In this document: in pieces, positions 57,746-64,000 of the stretch
How positions within the stretch are numbered: the stretch's first letter is position 1
Layout of the letters: the number at the start of each line of letters is the position of its first letter
NCBI GenBank assembly: GCA_941918925.1
Contig: OW799237.1
Location: forward strand, 111,570,515-111,634,514
Origin: Phyto melanocephala
Taxonomy: Eukaryota; Arthropoda; Insecta; Diptera; Rhinophoridae
Direction of reading: 5' to 3'
Length of the DNA: 64,000 nt
The notes under the pieces: generated by a model
The model's database searches: none
What the model saw: only the letters and a program-made list of their open reading frames with translations
What the model was told of the DNA's origin: nothing
Position numbers and translations under genes: made by a program

Positions 57746-60700
57746 TTACAAGGCTGCTAAGAATGATTGGGTCGATAGGTCGCTTGCTGCTTCCAAATGT
57801 ATGGCTTTGGTAGCGAAGCATACAAAAATGCAGACGTATCCTTTTGTGATAAGACAGGCTCTTCCGGTGAAGTTTCTTATGTCAAAGGGTCCTGCGTAAT
57901 CTATGCCAGTAGTAGCAAATGGTCTAGATAAATTTGTACGTTCGGGTGGTAATGACGCCATAATTTGGGTTTGGGCATGTTTTTTGTATAGGACACAAGA
58001 TTTGCAATGATGAATTACGCTTTTTATCAAATGTTTTAGTTTAAATATCCAATATTCTGTGCGGATGATTCGAGTCATAAGTTGATTACCGCCGTGTATG
58101 GTAATTTTATGTGTAAATTCAACTATTAAACGTGACAGTTTGGAACTATGAGGCAGCAATATTGGGTGACGTTCGTTGTAAGTCAATGCTGGTGATTGAA
58201 CTAGTCGACCATTAGCTCGAATAATATCATTTTGATCTATAAAGGGGTTTAACGACAAGATACTGCTTTTAGAGTTGATGTTTTGTTTTGCTTTTAAAAG
58301 CCTATGCTCTTCGGGAAAGTAAGTTCGTTGAGTTAAGACAATAAGACGATTTTTAACTGATTCCATTTCGTCTTTTGTTATTTCTGGCGACGATATTCGA
58401 AGATGAGTTCTATTACGGCCTGTATTTCTCCAAAATCGCAACGCATACGCGAGTACCCTGTAAGCGCGTGATAGGTTTGAGAATCGATTTAAGGGATCTT
58501 CATATGTCGTGGTTGTAAACGTTTTTACCGATTTTGCTTCTATTTTTGTTTCTTCGGGTTTAATCGGAGAAGGCCATAGATTTTTTGGTAATTTAAGCCA
58601 GGATGGTCCAAACCACCATAAATTGTTAGTTTCCAACTCTTGTGGAGTGCAACCTCGGCTGGCGATATCTGCTGGGTTTTCTTTGGAGTCAATATGTTGC
58701 CAATTTTGGTTTCCAATTTTATCTACTATTTCAGAAACACGGTTCCCGACAAAGGTATTCCAAGTGCAAGGTGGTTTCTTTAGCCAGGCCAACACAATAG
58801 TTGAATCAGTCCAATAGTATGTGTTGATTTTTCTATATGGAAGATTTGGTAAGGTTGCTGATGCAAGGTTTGCCAGCAAGACGGATCCACAAAGCTCTAA
58901 ACGGGGTAATGAAATCTGTTTTATGGGAGCTACGCGTGTTTTTGAAGCCAGTAGAAATGTGTATATGGTTGAGTCGTCAGATTGTATTCGGACGTAAAGA
59001 GTCGCAGAATATGCTTTTTCTGACGCGCCACTAAACCCGTGAATTTCAACTTGACAATCTGGGGTATATTGAATCCAACGAGGAATTTTTAAGGTATTGA
59101 TGGCAGAACAATTTTTTACAAATTTTTTCCATTTGAGACAAACTATGGGCTTTAATATATCATCCCAGTTGATTTTATCTAACCAAATCTCTTGCATGAT
59201 TAATTTCGCGTCTACAATTACTGGTGCTATCCATCCACAAGGGTCAAAGAATTTTGCAATAGTAGATAAAACTTCTCTTTTGGTGTAGATTTCTTTGAAT
59301 TCGATTTCTGGTGCAGTGAATGTAAAGGAGTCTGACGAAATTTTCCATTTTATCCCAAGAGTCTTTGTTCCGGCGTTTTCTGACAAATTTAGCCAATCGA
59401 GCGGTAAGAGGTTTTCAATTGGTAAATCCTGAATTGCTTGTGGATCATTTGACGTCCATTTCATCAGCTCAAATCCTGCAGATTTTAAGACGGCTATTAG
59501 TTCATTTTTAGATTTTATGGCATCGTTCAAAGTGTGTCCTCCAGCTAAAACATCATCCACATACATATTTTGTTGTAAAATGGTTGATGCGAGAGGGTGT
59601 GTTGTTTTGACATCTTCGGCTAATTGAAGCAGTGTCCTTATGGCCAGAAATGGTGCGCAATTAACTCCAAACGTTACAGTTAGGAGTTCATAATCCTCAA
59701 TAGGATCACTTGGAGATTTACGAAACAATATTCGTTGGTAGGGGGTTTGAGTTGGGTCAATAAGTATTTGACGATACATTTTTGTTACATCGGCGTTGTA
59801 AACCAAACGATAGAATCTCCACTTTAATATCAGAAGAACAAGATCTTGCTGAAGGATGGGTCCTGGGTATAAAATGTCATTAAGACTATTCTTATTTGAC
59901 GTCGGGCAAGAGGCGTTGAAAACTACTCTAAGTTTCGTTGTCAGCCTTTCTGGTTTTATTATTGCGTGATGCGGCAGATAATAATTGGGTGCCTTATTTA
60001 TATCCGAGGCGGAGATCTTTTTCATGTGTCCCAACTCTAAATATTCTAAGATGACTTCATCGTACTGTTTTTTGAGGTCGGGTTTCTGTGTGAGTATGCG
60101 CTCCATTCTCATAAACTGTGCCATGGCAATATTTCTAGAGGTACCTATCTCTTTGCCGTTTTTAAAGGGTAGGGTAACTATATACCTTCCTGAGTTGTTT
60201 CTACGTGTTGTCGATTTGAAATTGTTTTCGCAAAATGTGTCCTCATCTGACCTCAAAATTTGTTTTGGGGGTTCCTCCACCTCCCAAAAGCGTGTGAGCA
60301 TGTGGTCAAGGGACGATGTGTTAAGCAATGAAATCGTTGATTTCGTATTTGATGGTGTAGAAATTGGTCCCCCCACAATCCAGCCAAATACTATTTTTTG
60401 TGCCAAAAGGGAGCCAATAGACCGCATCGGTGTTTCCATGCAATAGATTGAGGGGCCTAAATCGAGGCCTATTAGCAGGTCGATGGGTCTACTTTTATTG
60501 AATTGAGGATCTGCAAGTTCTAATTTAGCAGTCTCATTGAAATGTTGCAAATCTAAGGTTTGTGGTGGTAAATTAGATGGTAGGGTCTTTAGTACGGGAG
60601 CCCATACTTCTAATTTAAAGTTTTTATCTACCCTTGAGCAAAGGTTAAATAAACAGGCTTTGTTTGAAGTTTCGGAAATGTTCTGATTCAAACCTGTTAC

Positions 60701-62329
60701 ATGAACTAAATTTCGTTTAGTGGGTAGATTTAATCGGTTTTTCAATTTGTCCGATATGAAGGTTGACTGAGATCCAGGATCGATGATTGCTCTTGCCTGA
60801 CATCTTTCGCCTCTTATTTCTATGTGCACAATAGCAGTGAATAACAATGTTTCTCGCTCGGTGGGAGATTGACAAAGTTGTTTATTCTTTTGTAGGGTCA
60901 AGGATGTAATATTTGGGATAGAATTATTGGAAGTTGATGTGGGTGTGGACTGTATATTGTTGATTCGTGCTGCGGAGCTTGTACTGGGACGAATTGCAAC
61001 ACTATTTTGATTTGTAAATTGGGCTTCTGAACCCTTATGTAATAAAGTATTGTGTCTTTGATTACATAATCTGCAATTAAATCTGCAATTAAATCTGCTT
61101 TTACATTCCCTGACACTGTGGTCTATAGAGAGACAATTATAACATGAGTTAGTGACTCTTACAATGTGAATTCTATCACTCACATTTTGTTCTAAAAATT
61201 TTGGGCATGATCGCAGATGGTGACACTCTTTACAATGTTGGCATTTTTGATTTGTGTCATTTTTCTGTACCCTAGCTGATGAAAATCGTTTTCTATCTTT
61301 TGACCCATTTTCGATGTGGGTCGTATGAGTATGAAAAGTGTTTATACGTTTTTGTCTAGCCAATGAATTGGTATTTTCCTTTTTCTGTAAGTAAGGCTTG
61401 CTAGTTGAATGTGTAATGGCCGCTATTGACTCTAAAGTCTTAGAATTGTGTGTTAGAAATGTGTTAAATTGTTCCCATGTTGGAACTTTTGTAATTTCCT
61501 GGAGAGAATTTTCAAATTCTTTTAAAAGAGTTCGGGGTAGCTTTTTTGAGCAAATGTATACTAAAATGGGGTCCCAAGTGTCAGTTCCTACACCTAGGGC
61601 ATTTAACGCCTGAATACATCCATTAACTGTCCGTTGTAATAGTTGAATAGATTGGCCTGATTCTTCGCTAACGTTCGGAAGATCAAACAAAATCTTTAAT
61701 TGTTCATTGACTTGAACCCGATTGTTCTCGTATTGATCGACGAGATTTTTCCAGGCTATGTCGAAACCTTCATTGGTTAATGGGGCATTTGAAACAATTT
61801 TTCTAGCATCTCCTCCTGTCTTTTGTATCAAATGAAACAATTTCTCAATTTTGCTAAGACGAGTATTTTTTATATATAGCGCCGAAAAAAGGTCACGAAA
61901 AGTTGGCCATGTTACAAAATCTCCAAAAAATATATCTGTGTCACATGGTGGTAGTCTAACAAACGAAATATCATTATTTTCTATCGACTCAGAATTAACC
62001 GTTGAAATTCGCTCTTGTTTATTTTGATCACTATTTAGGGTCAATAGTATCTGAATATTCGAGTTAATTATTCCCAAACAATGTTTGTATGCTTTAAGAG
62101 CTGTGTGATAGCGTTCACGAAGTTTAATTTTATCTATTGGTTTTTCAGCGGTATCTTGTTTTTTGTCCCTACACTCTTCATAGGATCTTTTGACTTGTGC
62201 CCATATTGAATCGAGTTCAACACGCAGTACTTCTAGACCATGTACGTTGTCTTCGGACGCGTTTTCGATGTAAACGCTTTCAAACTCTAGAAGATCATTT
62301 GTACAATTTACAAATTTTTCGCATGCCAT
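57746..62329 (-). CDS. BEL/Pao gag-pol polyprotein, ending at a premature stop in integrase
   Basis: 1,527 codons from ATG at 62329 to TAA at 57748-57746. Gag (about 1-430) has a DUF1759-like segment near 120-300 and CCHC-type knuckles at 363-431. The aspartic protease has an AIIDPGS motif with Asp517, proline being where S/T/Q is more usual. A flap and processing region follows. Reverse transcriptase spans about 780-960, with Asp847 and YVDD at 923-926. A Peptidase_A17-type region follows, with CGWIAP at 1031. RNase H spans about 1090-1220, with Glu1145 and Asp1175 present but Gly1101 in the FxDAS-like motif where the first metal-binding Asp is expected. The integrase HHCC finger uses His1407, His1412, Cys1442 and Cys1445; the first core Asp is 1477. 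The frame stays open after the stop down to 57113. The products would form virus-like particles and copy and insert the element. ATG 62329 is the first long-frame Met and leaves a 564-bp leader. Confidence 0.93.
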   Translation of the reverse strand: MACEKFVNCTNDLLEFESVYIENASEDNVHGLEVLRVELDSIWAQVKRSYEECRDKKQDTAEKPIDKIKLRERYHTALKAYKHCLGIINSNIQILLTLNSDQNKQERISTVNSESIENNDISFVRLPPCDTDIFFGDFVTWPTFRDLFSALYIKNTRLSKIEKLFHLIQKTGGDARKIVSNAPLTNEGFDIAWKNLVDQYENNRVQVNEQLKILFDLPNVSEESGQSIQLLQRTVNGCIQALNALGVGTDTWDPILVYICSKKLPRTLLKEFENSLQEITKVPTWEQFNTFLTHNSKTLESIAAITHSTSKPYLQKKENTNSLARQKRINTFHTHTTHIENGSKDRKRFSSARVQKNDTNQKCQHCKECHHLRSCPKFLEQNVSDRIHIVRVTNSCYNCLSIDHSVRECKSRFNCRFNCRLCNQRHNTLLHKGSEAQFTNQNSVAIRPSTSSAARINNIQSTPTSTSNNSIPNITSLTLQKNKQLCQSPTERETLLFTAIVHIEIRGERCQARAIIDPGSQSTFISDKLKNRLNLPTKRNLVHVTGLNQNISETSNKACLFNLCSRVDKNFKLEVWAPVLKTLPSNLPPQTLDLQHFNETAKLELADPQFNKSRPIDLLIGLDLGPSIYCMETPMRSIGSLLAQKIVFGWIVGGPISTPSNTKSTISLLNTSSLDHMLTRFWEVEEPPKQILRSDEDTFCENNFKSTTRRNNSGRYIVTLPFKNGKEIGTSRNIAMAQFMRMERILTQKPDLKKQYDEVILEYLELGHMKKISASDINKAPNYYLPHHAIIKPERLTTKLRVVFNASCPTSNKNSLNDILYPGPILQQDLVLLILKWRFYRLVYNADVTKMYRQILIDPTQTPYQRILFRKSPSDPIEDYELLTVTFGVNCAPFLAIRTLLQLAEDVKTTHPLASTILQQNMYVDDVLAGGHTLNDAIKSKNELIAVLKSAGFELMKWTSNDPQAIQDLPIENLLPLDWLNLSENAGTKTLGIKWKISSDSFTFTAPEIEFKEIYTKREVLSTIAKFFDPCGWIAPVIVDAKLIMQEIWLDKINWDDILKPIVCLKWKKFVKNCSAINTLKIPRWIQYTPDCQVEIHGFSGASEKAYSATLYVRIQSDDSTIYTFLLASKTRVAPIKQISLPRLELCGSVLLANLASATLPNLPYRKINTYYWTDSTIVLAWLKKPPCTWNTFVGNRVSEIVDKIGNQNWQHIDSKENPADIASRGCTPQELETNNLWWFGPSWLKLPKNLWPSPIKPEETKIEAKSVKTFTTTTYEDPLNRFSNLSRAYRVLAYALRFWRNTGRNRTHLRISSPEITKDEMESVKNRLIVLTQRTYFPEEHRLLKAKQNINSKSSILSLNPFIDQNDIIRANGRLVQSPALTYNERHPILLPHSSKLSRLIVEFTHKITIHGGNQLMTRIIRTEYWIFKLKHLIKSVIHHCKSCVLYKKHAQTQIMASLPPERTNLSRPFATTGIDYAGPFDIRNFTGRACLITKGYVCIFVCFATKAIHLEAASDLSTQSFLAAL

Positions 62330-62873
62330 TTTTGGGTCAAAAAAATCAAAATAATAGGGTCAAAATTTTTTAAAAAGTCCCTGCTAGCGATTTTACAACA
62401 ATAAGTATCGAAAATTATAATTAATTTAGTAATTAATTGTATTTTGAGGGTATTTTATTTTTCCCCGGTAAATTAAAAATATGTGGTCGATGGTAACCCT
62501 TTTTTCTATTCTGCAATTCTGTCTTGTTGTTCGCGGCAGAAATTTTGGTTGTATTTTTTGTTGTATATTAAATTATAATTTTGTACTTACTGTTGTTGTT
62601 GTTGGGTCTTTTTTTCTTTTTTGGGTCTTGCTTGTTGTACCTTGTGGATTTTTGTTGTTGTGCCAAAGAATTTACAAGCCGTTACCGTAAATGATTTTGC
62701 TTTGGATGTTGATGATGATAATGATGTTAAAGATGATGTTGAAGATTTTGTTGATTTTGTAACACTATTTTACTATTTTATTTTATATTTAATTGTTTTA
62801 TAAATGTGTGTAATTGTTGTTTGTTTTTTAGCACTATTGTTTTGTAATTTTAAGTTTTATAATTTTCACTATA

Positions 62874-62891
62874 TCTGGTTCGAAGTGACCA
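62874..62891 (-). other. Candidate tRNA primer-binding site
   Basis: Reading the minus strand inward from the 5' LTR, two bases after its end, the sequence begins TGGTCACTTCGAACC. A TGG start close to the LTR is what a site complementary to a tRNA CCA tail looks like. I cannot name the tRNA without a search. Confidence 0.6.
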
Positions 62892-62893
62892 AA

Positions 62894-63224
62894 TGTTTGT
62901 TGTTGTGTGTTTGTGGGTCTGGTTCTTTTTGTCCTTACTTATGTAAATAAAACACTTTTTATTTATTTAATTTCAGTTTTGTTCTAAGTTATTGTTTTTA
63001 TTTTACTTTTGTTTCTTATTTATAATAAATTTTAATTTATACTATTTTACATGTTATTATTTTTGTCACTATTTGTTGTTTTTGTTATTCACTTGAGCAC
63101 TGTTTTATGTTGATTGTTAGAGTTTAAGAATGTTACTGCCGCTGCGTAGCGGTTAACAAAAATTGATAGGCAAAAATTAAGGAATTTAACAGTGGCAAAC
63201 AAAAGTGAACAAGGATTGTGAACA
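62894..63224 (-). repeat. 5' LTR of the BEL/Pao element
   Basis: 331 bp, TG...CA ends, same sequence as 56746-57076 by direct comparison. It lies upstream of the minus-strand gag-pol frame and so acts as the 5' LTR carrying promoter and start signals. It is followed at 63225 by the ACTTA target duplication. Confidence 0.95.
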
Positions 63225-63229
63225 ACTTA

Positions 63230-64000
63230 TATTAATAAAAACTTAATTATGTAAATATCCCTCTGTAATTTACTATACGCACAACCTAGTAAATAGTAGA
63301 TATCAAACCTTCAGACAAACAATTTGATTCAGATAAAACCCCAACCAAAAAACAAGTTGTAAAAGATTTGAGTGAATTTTATTTCTTCTTTGCAACATGT
63401 CAATTTGAATGGCTGTGTGTATAGATAGATTGCTTGATGTTTGTGTCTTTTTTATTCTCGCTTTTTAATAAATTGTTTAAGCATTTTCTAATTATAAATA
63501 AAAATTCATATTAAATAAAATTTACCTTTGATTTTGCTTATATGTATGTACTGCACCATTTTTTGACAAAACTTTTTTCCTACTTATAAGAGTTTAATGT
63601 ATTGTTGTTGTAATTATTGCATTTACATACACATTTTTTTCTTTGCAGCGTCATCCATATTGATTTTTCGGCAAATTTTTAACTTCTTGATTTTTTACCT
63701 TTTTCACTCACTTATACAAAATGTTTTTGTTTGATTTTCAATTATTAAATGGTTTATTTTAACACTTTTTACACATTTTCTCTTTGTTTTTTTTTTGTTT
63801 ACACACATTGTTTTAAACAATAAGTTTTTTTCATCTCTTTTAGACTTTTATTTTAGCAATAAAGAAGAAAAGTTATTTTTTTTCTATTCAGTCTATCCGA
63901 TTTGCAAAAATTCGATTTTCTTTCATACCGTTTTCGCAAATGTCAAACAAAATTGCAGTGTTACCGGCTAGTAGTATATTTTTAAACAGAGTTGATGTCT
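63230..64000. other. Non-coding flank right of the BEL element
   Basis: T-rich DNA continuing the pre-insertion sequence from 56740. No gene or element end was recognised. Confidence 0.6.

Larger units (their letters stand above)
56746..63224 (-). mobile_element. BEL/Pao LTR retrotransposon, 6.5 kb, young but coding-defective
   Basis: Two 331-bp direct repeats (56746-57076 and 62894-63224) bound the element. Both begin TG and end CA, and they read as identical when compared base by base. A 5-bp target duplication, ACTTA, lies at 56741-56745 and again at 63225-63229; 5 bp is usual for BEL/Pao. Transcription would run right to left: 5' LTR 62894-63224, leader 62330-62893, one long gag-pol frame (62329 down to 57113), a polypurine tract, then the 3' LTR. 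A single gag-pol frame with the order gag, protease, YVDD reverse transcriptase, RNase H, integrase is the BEL/Pao arrangement; Ty1/copia puts integrase before RT. No env-like second ORF is visible. Identical LTRs imply recent insertion, yet the polyprotein is interrupted, so this copy probably moved using proteins made by another copy, or was disabled very soon after insertion. Confidence 0.96.

Noticed and set aside
58509..61613. Plus-strand frames opposite the BEL polyprotein
   Set aside because: Antisense shadows of the long gag-pol frame.
56746..63224. An endogenous retrovirus with env
   Set aside because: Only the gag-pol frame is present; no second ORF with signal peptide and transmembrane segment lies between pol and the 3' LTR.

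Overview
The window is AT-rich, intron- or intergenic-like DNA from a fly. A schizophoran, probably calyptrate (muscid or blowfly-like), genome is the best guess. The signs are CATA/TATG microsatellites, CAA/CAG-rich tracts, many Helentron copies resembling Drosophila INE-1/DINE-1, and a BEL/Pao retrotransposon. I see no host protein-coding gene, no rRNA or functional tRNA gene and no CRISPR array. Nearly all interpretable sequence is transposable-element sequence of different ages, often nested.

Layout. 1-4.9 kb: low-complexity DNA with a possible LINE scrap near 1.8-2.0 kb. 4.9-7.5 kb: a decayed mariner piece, then an old Helentron relic split by a 795-bp hAT-type MITE with a perfect 8-bp target duplication. 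8.06-9.54 kb: two INE-1-like Helentrons, one nested inside the other in reverse. 10.1-14.9 kb: older Helentron pieces, a classical 504-bp Helitron, another Helentron, a truncated mariner transposase and a TIR element. 15.1-29 kb: a mariner graveyard with at least seven relics, one nearly full length between its TIRs, plus a 5'-truncated LINE. 30-38.5 kb: Helentron copies in both orientations and a PIF/Harbinger-like MITE with TAA duplications. 40.5-46.9 kb: nested TIR elements, a tRNA-derived SINE, two hAT-type MITEs with exact 8-bp duplications, and a 967-bp element with 37-bp perfect TIRs. 47.6-55.6 kb: two pogo/Tigger-like elements, one carrying two further elements; another hAT-type element; and a Helentron with a second classical Helitron inside it.

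56.7-63.2 kb holds the only large coding region, a 6,479-bp BEL/Pao element on the minus strand. Its two 331-bp LTRs look identical by eye and it is flanked by an ACTTA duplication, so it is young. Its gag-pol frame is nevertheless broken: one in-frame stop lies in the integrase core, a glycine replaces the first RNase H aspartate, and the C-terminus is short.

The elements do not work together as a host pathway. What the sequence records is an order of insertions: old mariner, LINE and divergent Helentron relics first; hAT, pogo and Harbinger-like MITEs in or among them; then two INE-1-like subfamilies; Helitrons; and the BEL element among the youngest. Element boundaries come from reading by eye. 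Family names rest on motif recognition, and no database search was run.
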